Assembly: GCA_035283185.1 (NCBI GenBank)
Contig: DATEUJ010000183.1
Coordinates: forward strand, 15,185 to 79,184
Direction: 5' to 3'
DNA from: DASSFZ01 sp035283185
Lineage (GTDB): Bacteria > Chloroflexota > Anaerolineae > Fen-1058
Length of the DNA stretch: 64,000 bases
This document shows positions 1 through 7,293 of the stretch, piece by piece. How positions within the stretch are numbered: position 1 is the stretch's first letter; each line of letters begins with the position of its first letter. The notes beneath the pieces were generated by a model, which was given only the letters and a program-made list of their open reading frames with translations, had not been told where the DNA came from and did not search any database. Position numbers and translations under genes: made by a program.

Positions 1-24
1 GCGTCTCCTATCGTTTCAAAAGTG

Positions 25-39
25 GGTCTATAATAGACC
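25..39. promoter_or_regulatory. Perfect dyad overlapping a -10-like box
   Basis: A 15-nt dyad GGTCTAT-A-ATAGACC contains TATAAT at 29-34. This could be an operator on a promoter reading toward the lipase gene, leaving a leader of about 190 nt. No good -35 box is visible, so promoter status is uncertain. The rest of 1-234 holds no gene I can support. Confidence 0.35.
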
Positions 40-155
40 TATCTGCGGCACATCACCAGTCCCAGTAGATCACAGATTCGCCATGTAGTTTAGGGCCTTG
101 TGCCCGTTTTCCTGGCAAATTCAACGCCCACAAGGGGCTACACTACAAGTTTCGT

Positions 156-178
156 GATCTACTGAGTCTCAGCAGATC
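156..178. repeat. Imperfect inverted repeat upstream of the lipase gene
   Basis: Arms GATCTACTGAG and CTCAGCAGATC flank a single T, with one mismatch. GTAGATCAC at 65-73 is also the exact reverse complement of GTGATCTAC at 154-162. The region could fold as a leader RNA or act as a protein-binding dyad; no function can be assigned. Confidence 0.4.
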
Positions 179-234
179 CAATCTTCGCGGAGCGAGGCAC
201 GCCTACGTGCCGATCACACGCAAAGGAGACGCGC

Positions 235-1182
235 ATGTCTCGATATCGCATCCTCTCATTCGACGGCGGCGGCATTCGCGGCCTGCTCACGGCCACGCTG
301 CTCGAACGCCTGGAGGCGGCGCGGCCCGGCTTTCTGGCGAAGGCCGACTTCTGCGCCGGCGTGTCGACCGGCGGCATCATCGCGCTCGGCATGGCTGCCG
401 GCTTGCCTCCCTCGACCGTCGTCGATTTGTACGAATCGAAAGCCGGAGTCGTCTTCGCCGACTCCGTTCTGGACGATATTCGCGATCTGGGACGACTGAC
501 CGGCGCGGAGTACTCCAACGCCAACCTCAAGCGCGAGCTCGAGGCGCGTTTCGGCAGCATGACGCTGGGCGACCTGCCGAAGAAGGTTCTGATCGCCTCA
601 TTCGACCTCGACAACGAAGCGTCCGGCCCCGGCAGCGTGCGCTCCTGGAAACCGAAGTTCTTCCACAACTTCCCCGGGCCGGACGCCGACGCGGACGACC
701 GGGCGGTGGACGTGGCGCTGCGCACCAGCGCCGCCCCGACGTACTTCCCGGTGTATCAGGGTTACGTCGACGGAGGCGTGGCGACGAATAATCCGAGCAT
801 GTGCGCGCTGGCGCAGGCCATCGACGCGGGCACGGGCGGCCAGCCACTGGACGACATTGTCATGCTCTCGTTCGGCACCGGCTTCAATCCCCGCTACCTC
901 GCCGGCGAGGAATCGGATTGGGGCTTGCTGCAGTGGGCGCGTCCGGTATTCGACATCATACTCGACGGCAGCACGGGCGTGGCCGATTACCAATGCGCGC
1001 GCCTCCTCAGCGCGCGCTATCATCGGCTGAACCCGATCCTGCCTGGCCCGATCGGGCTGGACGATATTTCGCAGGTTCCACTTCTGAAGCAGATCGGCGA
1101 GCAGACGGATCTCACGAGCACACTGGATTGGCTGAGCCGGCAGTATATGGTCGATGCAACGGATGCTTCGCGCAGCGGATAA
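235..1182 (+). CDS. Patatin-like phospholipase family protein
   Basis: The 315-residue product has all patatin landmarks. An oxyanion-hole glycine motif (DGGGIRG, residues 10-16) comes first, then the nucleophile elbow GVSTG (42-46, Ser44), and then a DGG motif with Asp179 completing the Ser-Asp dyad. Such enzymes hydrolyse acyl esters of lipids. No signal peptide or membrane segment is seen, so a cytoplasmic or membrane-peripheral enzyme is expected. The ATG at 235 follows an AAGGAG Shine-Dalgarno. The neighbouring genes give no clue to its substrate. Confidence 0.9.
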   Translation: MSRYRILSFDGGGIRGLLTATLLERLEAARPGFLAKADFCAGVSTGGIIALGMAAGLPPSTVVDLYESKAGVVFADSVLDDIRDLGRLTGAEYSNANLKRELEARFGSMTLGDLPKKVLIASFDLDNEASGPGSVRSWKPKFFHNFPGPDADADDRAVDVALRTSAAPTYFPVYQGYVDGGVATNNPSMCALAQAIDAGTGGQPLDDIVMLSFGTGFNPRYLAGEESDWGLLQWARPVFDIILDGSTGVADYQCARLLSARYHRLNPILPGPIGLDDISQVPLLKQIGEQTDLTSTLDWLSRQYMVDATDASRSG

Positions 1183-1201
1183 ACGGATGCGCGTCTCCGT
1201 T

Positions 1202-1250
1202 CGTCCGCAGTTGCACTGCGGACGCTGGGCGACAGTGAAACTGTCGCCCA
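1202..1250. repeat. Two adjacent perfect hairpins between the lipase gene and ade
   Basis: Hairpin 1 pairs CGTCCGCAGT (1202-1211) with ACTGCGGACG (1215-1224) around a 3-nt loop. Hairpin 2 pairs TGGGCGACAGT (1226-1236) with ACTGTCGCCCA (1240-1250) around GAA. Both stems are perfect (10 and 11 bp) and only one base separates them. No T-run follows, so this is either a factor-dependent terminator/RNA-stability element for the lipase mRNA or a palindromic repeat. The ade promoter lies just downstream. Confidence 0.75.
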
Positions 1251-1280
1251 ACCCGTGTGCAATCACCGGAACCGCATCAC

Positions 1281-1311
1281 TTGCCCAAGCACCTGCAGTC
1301 GATGCTATAAT
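1281..1311 (+). promoter_or_regulatory. Putative sigma-70 promoter for a leaderless ade mRNA
   Basis: TTGCCC (1281-1286) and TATAAT (1306-1311) are separated by 19 nt. The -10 box ends 7 nt before the ade ATG at 1319, so transcription would start at or next to the start codon. No Shine-Dalgarno is visible there. Confidence 0.55.
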
Positions 1312-1318
1312 CGCCGGC

Positions 1319-3025
1319 ATGGAACTCTCCCACTTCATCAAGATAGCCCGAGGCGACGCGCCTGCCGACCTGCTGCTCCGAGGCGGCCAGGTCGTCAACG
1401 TCTTCACCGGCGAGGTGCACGACGCCGACGTGGCAATCGCCGACGGCCGCATCGTGGGGTTGGGCCGGTATGCGGCGGAAGAGACGATCGACGTGTCGGG
1501 CAAGGTCCTCGCGCCCGGCTTCATCGACGCGCACGTGCATATCGAGTCGAGTCTCGTGCCGCCGCCGGAGTTCGCACGCGCCGTCGTGCCGCGCGGCACG
1601 ACGACTGTGATCGTCGACCCGCACGAGATCGGCAACGTCCTGGGACTCGACGGCATTCGCTACATGTTCGACGCCGCCAAGTACAACCCGCTCAGCGTCT
1701 ACGTGATGATGCCTTCGTGCGTGCCGGCGACGGACATGGAAACCGCCGGCGCGGTGCTGCACTGGTACGACATCGCGCCCTACCAGAACGATCCATGGGT
1801 GCTCGGCCTGGCCGAGATGATGAACTTCCCCGGCGTGGTGAACGGCGTCGAGGACGTCCTCGACAAGCTGCGCGCGTTCGAGAAGCGCGTGCGCGACGGC
1901 CACGCGCCCGGCTTGAGCGGCGCCGCGCTGAACGCGTACGTCGCCGCCGGCATCGGCTCGGATCACGAATGCACGACGCTCGCGGAGGCGCGCGAGAAGC
2001 TTCGCCTGGGCATGCACGTCTTCATCCGCGAGGCGACCAACGCGCACAACCTCGACACGCTGCTGCCGCTCGTCACGCCGGAGAACGCCCGCCGCATCTG
2101 CTGGTGCACCGACGATCGCCAGCCGGCCGACCTTCTCGACCAGGGCCACATCGACTACCTGATCCGCCGCGCCATCGCTCTGGGCCTCGATCCGATCACC
2201 GCTATCCGCATCGGCACGCTCAACCCGGCCGAGTATTTCCGTCTGCACGATCGCGGCGCGATCGCGCCGGGCCGCCGCGCCGACCTGCTCGTGCTCGACG
2301 ACCTGCGCACGGTACGCGCGCGCATGGTGTTCCGGGGCGGCAGGCTGGTCGCACGCGACGGCGAGCTGTTGCCGTACGAGCGCCCCGTGCGCCAGTCTTT
2401 CCTCCGCTCGTCGATGAACGTCCATTGGGACAGGGTGAACTTCAAGGTTGAGGCGAAGGGTCGCAAGGCGCACGTCATCGGCGCGGTTCCCGATCAGATC
2501 ATCACCGAGCATCTGGTCGAGGACGTGACGATCGAGAACGGCGAGGCGGTGCAGGACGTGGGTCTCGACCTGCTCAAGATCGCGGTCATCGAGCGCCATA
2601 CGCACAGCGGTAATCACGCCGTCGGATTCGTGAAAGGCTTTGGCTTGCGGACGGGCGCGATTGCGTCGTCGGTCGCGCACGATCACCACAACATCGTCGT
2701 CATCGGCGCGGACGATCCGTCGATGATGACCGCCGCGCGCGCCGTCGGCGACATGCACGGCGGGATGAGCGCCGCGAGCGGAACCGAGATCGTCGCGCGG
2801 CTGCCACTGCCGATCGCCGGGCTGATGTCGGATCAACCCATCGAGCGCGTGCGGACGCAGATGGACGACCTGCTGCGCGCCGCGCACGACATGGGCTCGA
2901 CGCTGCACGACCCGTTTATGGCCATGTCGTTCCTGGCATTGGCGGTGATCCCGGAACTGAAGATCACCGATCAGGGGCTGGTGGACGTGGTAAAGTTTCA
3001 GACGATCCCCCTGTTCGTGGAATGA
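1319..3025 (+). CDS. ade: Adenine deaminase
   Basis: The 568-residue protein converts adenine to hypoxanthine and ammonia. It is an amidohydrolase-fold enzyme with the metal motif HVHIESS (72-78), PHEIGNV (101-107), SDHE (214-217) and TDDR (264-267). The C-terminal adenine deaminase domain includes a His-rich stretch (HTHSGNH, AHDHHN). Length is typical of bacterial Ade. I chose the ATG at 1319 because homologous sequence begins there and a -10 box sits directly upstream; an in-frame extension into the hairpin region is not credible. Downstream carbamoyltransferase and carbamate kinase genes, and two BMP-type importers, suggest use of imported purines as a nitrogen source (inference). Confidence 0.95.
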   Translation: MELSHFIKIARGDAPADLLLRGGQVVNVFTGEVHDADVAIADGRIVGLGRYAAEETIDVSGKVLAPGFIDAHVHIESSLVPPPEFARAVVPRGTTTVIVDPHEIGNVLGLDGIRYMFDAAKYNPLSVYVMMPSCVPATDMETAGAVLHWYDIAPYQNDPWVLGLAEMMNFPGVVNGVEDVLDKLRAFEKRVRDGHAPGLSGAALNAYVAAGIGSDHECTTLAEAREKLRLGMHVFIREATNAHNLDTLLPLVTPENARRICWCTDDRQPADLLDQGHIDYLIRRAIALGLDPITAIRIGTLNPAEYFRLHDRGAIAPGRRADLLVLDDLRTVRARMVFRGGRLVARDGELLPYERPVRQSFLRSSMNVHWDRVNFKVEAKGRKAHVIGAVPDQIITEHLVEDVTIENGEAVQDVGLDLLKIAVIERHTHSGNHAVGFVKGFGLRTGAIASSVAHDHHNIVVIGADDPSMMTAARAVGDMHGGMSAASGTEIVARLPLPIAGLMSDQPIERVRTQMDDLLRAAHDMGSTLHDPFMAMSFLALAVIPELKITDQGLVDVVKFQTIPLFVE

Positions 3026-3176
3026 GCAAGACCTGCTCTGATCGTCGCTTGCGACCTCACGGAGGGGGCCCCAGCCGTATGACTTTCGGCTCCTATAAAA
3101 CGGAACAATGGCAATGTCGCCCGGCATGGCTGCTGGGCTATTCTGTACACATCTCGTCTCATCAGGAGGACTAACT

Positions 3177-4130
3177 ATGCGCAGCTTCAATGGCCGCGAC
3201 ATTTTGTCGCTGAAGGATTTCGAGCGGGAGGAGTTTTTTCGCGTGTTTCAGGTGGCCAGGGATTTGGAACCGATCGCACGCGACAGGCGCAACAGCGACT
3301 TGCTGAAGCACAAGACGCTGGTGGCGGCCTTCTACCAGCCGAGCACGCGCACGCGCCTGGCGCACGAGGCGGCGATGCATCGCCTCGGTGGGCACGTGTG
3401 CGGCTTCGCCGATCCCAAGATGACCCGCGCCGGAGACTTCTATCAGGAGTCGATTAAAGACACGGTCAAGATGCTGGAGTTCTACGGCGACGCGATCGTG
3501 ATGCGCCATTTCCAGCAGGGCGCGCCGCACGAAGCGGCCAGGTGGGCCAGCGTGCCGGTCATCAATGGCGGCGACGGTTGGGGCGAGCATCCCACTCAGA
3601 TTCTGACCGACCTGTACACCGTGCTGCAGGAGAAAGGCCGCATTGACGGCTTGAAGTGGCTGGCCGTCGGCGACATGCGCATGCGCACCATGCACTCGCT
3701 GGGCTACGGGCTGACCCAGTTCGATTGCCCGATCACCTTTGTCGCTCCACCCGACATGTCGCTCACCGAAGAGTTCAAGGTCGAGCTGCGCCAGTACAGC
3801 CTGAACTTCAGAGAGGCCGAGCACGTCGAGCAGGCCATCCACGACGCCGACGTCATCCTGGTCGAGCCGGTCGTTCAGCCCGACTACACCAAGTCACGCG
3901 ACGAGCGCGCGGGCGAGATCGGCTTGACGCCCGCGAATTACAAGATCACCCGTGAGCTGCTTGCGACCAAGGCCAAGTCGGACGCCATCTTGCTGCACTC
4001 GCTGCCGCGCATGGACGAGATCCCGACCGACGTCGACATCACTCGCTGGTCTCGTTACTGGCAGGAAGCGTTCTACGGGGTCGTGGTGCGAATGGCGCTG
4101 CTGGCGCTGGTACTCGGGGCCGTCGAGTAG
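3177..4130 (+). CDS. Aspartate carbamoyltransferase-like enzyme with altered substrate site
   Basis: The 317-residue protein follows E. coli PyrB along its length. The carbamoyl-phosphate residues are kept: PSTRTR (55-60), VMRH (108-111), EHPTQ (137-141) and HSLPR (274-278). The 80s loop that supplies PyrB Ser80/Lys84 is different (AGDFYQES, no KKGE). The position of PyrB Arg229, in TRVQ, reads PVVQ (231-234). Both lost residues contact aspartate in PyrB, so the second substrate may not be aspartate. An AGGAGG Shine-Dalgarno supports the ATG at 3177. With arcC next, a catabolic direction (ureido compound to carbamoyl phosphate to ATP) is plausible but unproven. A divergent PyrB is the alternative. 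Confidence 0.85.
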   Translation: MRSFNGRDILSLKDFEREEFFRVFQVARDLEPIARDRRNSDLLKHKTLVAAFYQPSTRTRLAHEAAMHRLGGHVCGFADPKMTRAGDFYQESIKDTVKMLEFYGDAIVMRHFQQGAPHEAARWASVPVINGGDGWGEHPTQILTDLYTVLQEKGRIDGLKWLAVGDMRMRTMHSLGYGLTQFDCPITFVAPPDMSLTEEFKVELRQYSLNFREAEHVEQAIHDADVILVEPVVQPDYTKSRDERAGEIGLTPANYKITRELLATKAKSDAILLHSLPRMDEIPTDVDITRWSRYWQEAFYGVVVRMALLALVLGAVE

Positions 4131-4175
4131 CCACGTAGTCGGGCAGCCGTGTGGTCGTGTAGTCGTGTGGTCGCA
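4131..4175. repeat. Degenerate 8-nt tandem repeat
   Basis: Units of the form CGTGTGGT / CGTGTAGT follow the carbamoyltransferase stop directly. The same octad family recurs at 48474-48494. The rest of the gap to arcC shows nothing else I recognise. Confidence 0.6.
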
Positions 4176-4313
4176 TTTCTGAAGCAGAGCGGGCTCCCAC
4201 GCCCGCGAATCTGCCCGCATTCTTGGCAGAATAGGACTTCTCGATTAGAATGATTTCGTCGATCGTGCATGTCTTTCACCTGCTGGTTATAGGGACACTA
4301 CCCAAAGGAGCGC

Positions 4314-5267
4314 ATGAGCAGCAATACTCGAAAGGTGGCCGTGGTCGCCGTTGGCGGCAACTCCCTGATCAAAGACGAGGCTCACAAGTCCGTGCCCGAT
4401 CAATACACAGCGGCGGCCGAGTCGATGCACCACATCGCCGACATGATCGAGCAGGGCTGGAACGTCGTCATTACGCACGGCAACGGCCCGCAGGTGGGGT
4501 TTATCCTGCGCCGGAGCGAGCTTTCGCGGCACGAGCTGCACGAAGTGCCGCTCGACTCGTGCGGGGCCGACACCCAGGGCGCGATCGGCTATATGTTCCA
4601 AAAAGCGCTGCACAACGAGTTCCGGCTGCGCGGCATGAACCAGCAGGCCGTCACCGTCGTGACGCAGGTGCTCGTCGATAAGAACGATCCCGCCTACCTG
4701 AATCCGAGCAAACCGATCGGCTCGTTCATGGACGAAGCGAGAGCGGCGGCGCAGCGCGAGCAGGAGGGCTGGCACGTCGTCGAAGACGCGGGACGGGGTT
4801 GGCGGCGCGTGGTGCCCTCGCCGCTGCCCAAGGCCATCGTCGAGCAGGCGTCGATCGAGAGCCTGATCAAGTCCGGCTTCACCGTCATCGCCGTCGGCGG
4901 CGGTGGCATCCCGGTGATCGAGGATGAGGCAGGCGATCTCGTCGGTTCTGAAGCCGTGATCGACAAGGATTACGCGTCGAGCCTGCTGGCCAGCTCGATC
5001 AAAGCCGACTTGTTCTTGATCTCGACGGCCGTCGAGAAGGTGGCGCTGAATTTCAACAAATCCGATCAGCAGTGGCTCGAGCGTATGACGCTCGCAGAGG
5101 CAAAGCGCTACTATGCCGAAGGGCATTTCGCGAAGGGATCGATGGGGCCGAAGATACAGGCGATCATCTGGTACCTCGAACGCGGCGGCAGGCAGGCGCT
5201 GATCACGAATCCAGAGAACATCGGCCGCTCGCTGCGCGGCGAAACGGGCACGTGGATTACCGGCTGA
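4314..5267 (+). CDS. arcC: Carbamate kinase
   Basis: The 317-residue amino-acid-kinase-fold enzyme interconverts carbamoyl phosphate + ADP and carbamate + ATP. Family motifs are clear: VGGNSL near the N-terminus, THGNGPQVG (about 58-66), AVGGGGIPV (about 193-201), a VIDKDYAS segment and a C-terminal GSMGPK. Length matches ArcC (310-320). AAAGGAG lies seven bases before the ATG. The upstream carbamoyltransferase can feed it carbamoyl phosphate. No arginine deiminase gene is present, so this is not a classical arc operon. Confidence 0.96.
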   Translation: MSSNTRKVAVVAVGGNSLIKDEAHKSVPDQYTAAAESMHHIADMIEQGWNVVITHGNGPQVGFILRRSELSRHELHEVPLDSCGADTQGAIGYMFQKALHNEFRLRGMNQQAVTVVTQVLVDKNDPAYLNPSKPIGSFMDEARAAAQREQEGWHVVEDAGRGWRRVVPSPLPKAIVEQASIESLIKSGFTVIAVGGGGIPVIEDEAGDLVGSEAVIDKDYASSLLASSIKADLFLISTAVEKVALNFNKSDQQWLERMTLAEAKRYYAEGHFAKGSMGPKIQAIIWYLERGGRQALITNPENIGRSLRGETGTWITG

Positions 5268-5301
5268 GGGGTGAGTCCGAGGATGAGGCCACGGAGATGA
5301 A

Positions 5302-5658
5302 GTGGTGGATGTTGCACGGTTGACTCAACTCCAGCCGCAAGAGCGTTCGGCGCTTGCCGAATACCTTGACCGCTTGCGAGTGCGCTTCGCTGATCGCGTG
5401 CTCAGCGTTATTCTGTATGGCTCGCGCGCACGGGGCGAGGGGGACGCCGAGTCTGATCTGGACGTGCTTGTCGTCGTCGACGACGGCGATTATCAGCTTC
5501 ACCGTGAAGTTGCACTAGAAGCGTTCGAGCCATCACTCAAGCACGGTGCGCTCATTTCACCCCAGATCTGGGGCCGGGCGCGCTACGAGCAGCAAAGGAC
5601 GTCGCGGCTTCTGTTTTTCCAAAATCTCGAACGCGACGGCATCCAGCTATGGACATAG
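5302..5658 (+). CDS. Minimal nucleotidyltransferase (MNT) domain protein
   Basis: The 118-residue protein has the polymerase-beta fold signature GSRARGEG...SDLDVLV: the GS motif and a DxD metal pair at about residues 42-58. Such MNT proteins usually pair with a HEPN-domain toxin and AMPylate it. Here the next frame encodes only 46 residues, too short for a HEPN domain, so the partner is missing or reduced. The start is GTG at 5302 (or the adjacent GTG at 5305) after GGAG. Confidence 0.75.
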   Translation: MVDVARLTQLQPQERSALAEYLDRLRVRFADRVLSVILYGSRARGEGDAESDLDVLVVVDDGDYQLHREVALEAFEPSLKHGALISPQIWGRARYEQQRTSRLLFFQNLERDGIQLWT

Positions 5659-5789
5659 CCGCAAAGCGCGCGGCGATCGCGCAGAGATTGGATCGCGCGA
5701 GAGACGACTCTCAGCGATTCGTTACCCGCCTCGAGAAATACCTGCATGAAGTTGGCGCGACTTCAGACAAACCTGGTCCGCGCAAGTAA
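5649..5789 (+). CDS. Small hypothetical protein overlapping the MNT gene
   Basis: A 46-residue frame starts with ATG inside the last codons of the nucleotidyltransferase (10-nt overlap), suggesting translational coupling. The product is charged and probably helical, with no motif I recognise. It could be a remnant or very short version of the HEPN/antitoxin partner usually found here, or it may not be expressed. Confidence 0.4.
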   Translation: MDIAAKRAAIAQRLDRARDDSQRFVTRLEKYLHEVGATSDKPGPRK

Positions 5790-5893
5790 TATCATATAGC
5801 AGCTGATGGAGAGGAGGTGAACGATCGAGGAATTCGGGAAAGCGATGCGTTGTGCCTTTCGATCTGAATCACGACTTTTAAGGAGGAGCAGGC

Positions 5894-7180
5894 ATGTTTA
5901 GCCCGAAGAAGATGTATCCGATTGTAGCTGTGCTGGCTGTCCTGGCCTTGATTCTGGCGGCATGCACGACGGCGACGCCCGCGCCGACCCAGCCACCCGC
6001 ACCCACGCAGCCTCCGGCACCGACCCAGGCCCCTGAACCAACGCAGGCTCCCGAACCGACCCAGGAGCGATTCGTCTTTGGCATGATCCTGGTCGGGCCG
6101 CAGAACGATCACGGTTGGAGCCAGGCACACTTCGAGGCCGGGCAGTACGTCGAAGAGAAGCTCGGCGCGCAGATGATCGTCATCGACAAGGTCAACCCGG
6201 CGGATCGGCCTGGCACGACCGTCGATCAGGTTGCCAGCGATATGATCGCGCAAGGCGCGAAGCTGATCTTCGCTACGTCGGATGACATGAAGGATGGTGC
6301 GCTGCTGGCCGCCGAGCAGAACCCGGACGTGCCGATGGTCTGGTCGTCAGGCGACAGCGCCTGGGCCGAAGGCATGGACTACCATGCCGATCTGGAGAAC
6401 CTCGGTAACATCATGGGTCGCATGGAGTACGGCAAGATGATCGCCGGCTGCGCTGCGGCGCTGACCACCGAGACCGGCTCGATCAGCTACCTCGGCCCGC
6501 TGATCAACGACGAGACGCGCCGCCTGACTAACTCGGCCTACCTCGGCGCGAAGTACTGCTGGGAGAACTATCGCGGCAATGACCCCGCCGATCTGAAGTT
6601 CGAGGTGACGTGGATCGGCTTCTGGTTCAACATCCCCGGCGTCACGCTCGACCCGACGCAGGTCGCCAACGAATTCTTTGACTCCGGCGCCGACGTCGTG
6701 ATCTCTGGCATCGACACGACTGAAGGGCTGGTCGTAGCCGGTCAGCGCGCCGCCCAGGGCGAGACGGTGTGGGCGGTCCCCTACGACTTCGAGGGCGCGT
6801 GCGATGAAGCGCCCGATATCTGCCTGGGCGTGCCGTACTTCAACTGGGGGCCGGCCTATCTGAAGGTCGCGCAGGCCGTCATCGATGGAACGTTTGCAGC
6901 GACGTTCGAGTGGAACGGCCCGGACTGGACCGACATCAACAATTCGGACACCACCGCGGTCGGGTTTGTCGAAGGCCCGGCGCTGCCGGAAGACAACGCC
7001 GCGACCCTCGCCGAGTTCGTCTCTGGCCTGGCCGATGGGTCAATCGTTCTGTTCAAGGGTCCGCTGAACTACCAGGACGGTTCGACCTATCTGCAGGACG
7101 GCGAGGTCGCAACCGACCTGCAGATCTGGTATATGCCGCAGTTGCTCGAGGGCATGCTCGGCGTGAGCACGAGCCAGTAG
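5894..7180 (+). CDS. BMP family lipoprotein, nucleoside/nucleobase ABC importer (system 1)
   Basis: The 428-residue protein begins with a lipoprotein signal (lipobox LAAC, Cys25). A low-complexity linker of repeated P-A/E-P-T-Q units (about 29-57) follows. The Bmp/PnrA-type binding domain then starts with RFVFGMILVGP and carries NDHGWSQAHFEAG. Proteins of this family capture nucleosides or related ligands outside the membrane. An AAGGAGGAG Shine-Dalgarno precedes the ATG. It heads an importer with the ATPase at 7294 and permeases at 8878 and 10046. Ade in the same island suggests a purine ligand (inference). Confidence 0.9.
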   Translation: MFSPKKMYPIVAVLAVLALILAACTTATPAPTQPPAPTQPPAPTQAPEPTQAPEPTQERFVFGMILVGPQNDHGWSQAHFEAGQYVEEKLGAQMIVIDKVNPADRPGTTVDQVASDMIAQGAKLIFATSDDMKDGALLAAEQNPDVPMVWSSGDSAWAEGMDYHADLENLGNIMGRMEYGKMIAGCAAALTTETGSISYLGPLINDETRRLTNSAYLGAKYCWENYRGNDPADLKFEVTWIGFWFNIPGVTLDPTQVANEFFDSGADVVISGIDTTEGLVVAGQRAAQGETVWAVPYDFEGACDEAPDICLGVPYFNWGPAYLKVAQAVIDGTFAATFEWNGPDWTDINNSDTTAVGFVEGPALPEDNAATLAEFVSGLADGSIVLFKGPLNYQDGSTYLQDGEVATDLQIWYMPQLLEGMLGVSTSQ

Positions 7181-7200
7181 CGAATCGCCGCTAGCGAATG

Positions 7201-7254
7201 GCAGATAGCCGATAGCACCCCGGCATGGGGATGCCGGGGCTACCGGCTATCTGC
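7201..7254. repeat. Long hairpin between binding-protein and ATPase genes (system 1)
   Basis: The arm at 7201-7226 pairs with 7231-7254 around GGGG, almost perfectly over 24 bp. There is no T-run. Position after the binding-protein gene suggests 3'-end stabilisation or partial termination, so that the binding protein is made in excess over the ATPase (inference). Confidence 0.7.
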
Positions 7255-7293
7255 TATCAGCCCTCTGCTATCAGCCACCCGCCATCCGCCACC
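7244..7293. repeat. Heptad tandem repeat (GCTATCA-like)
   Basis: Seven consecutive 7-nt units of the type GGCTATC/TGCTATC/AGCCACC run up to the ATPase start codon. They replace any normal ribosome binding site there. Confidence 0.7.

Noticed and set aside
3026..3176. Possible riboswitch before the carbamoyltransferase gene
   Set aside because: The gap has a small hairpin and a good Shine-Dalgarno but no match to purine, PRPP, guanidine or other riboswitch cores that I can recall.
1277..3202. 641-residue open frame on the - strand
   Set aside because: It lies antisense to ade, whose family motifs are unmistakable. Its composition (Arg/His/Asp/Val-rich) is typical of antisense reading of GC-rich codons.
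5649..5789. HEPN toxin partner of the MNT protein
   Set aside because: At 46 residues it is far too short and lacks an Rx4-6H motif, so it is only listed as a small hypothetical frame.
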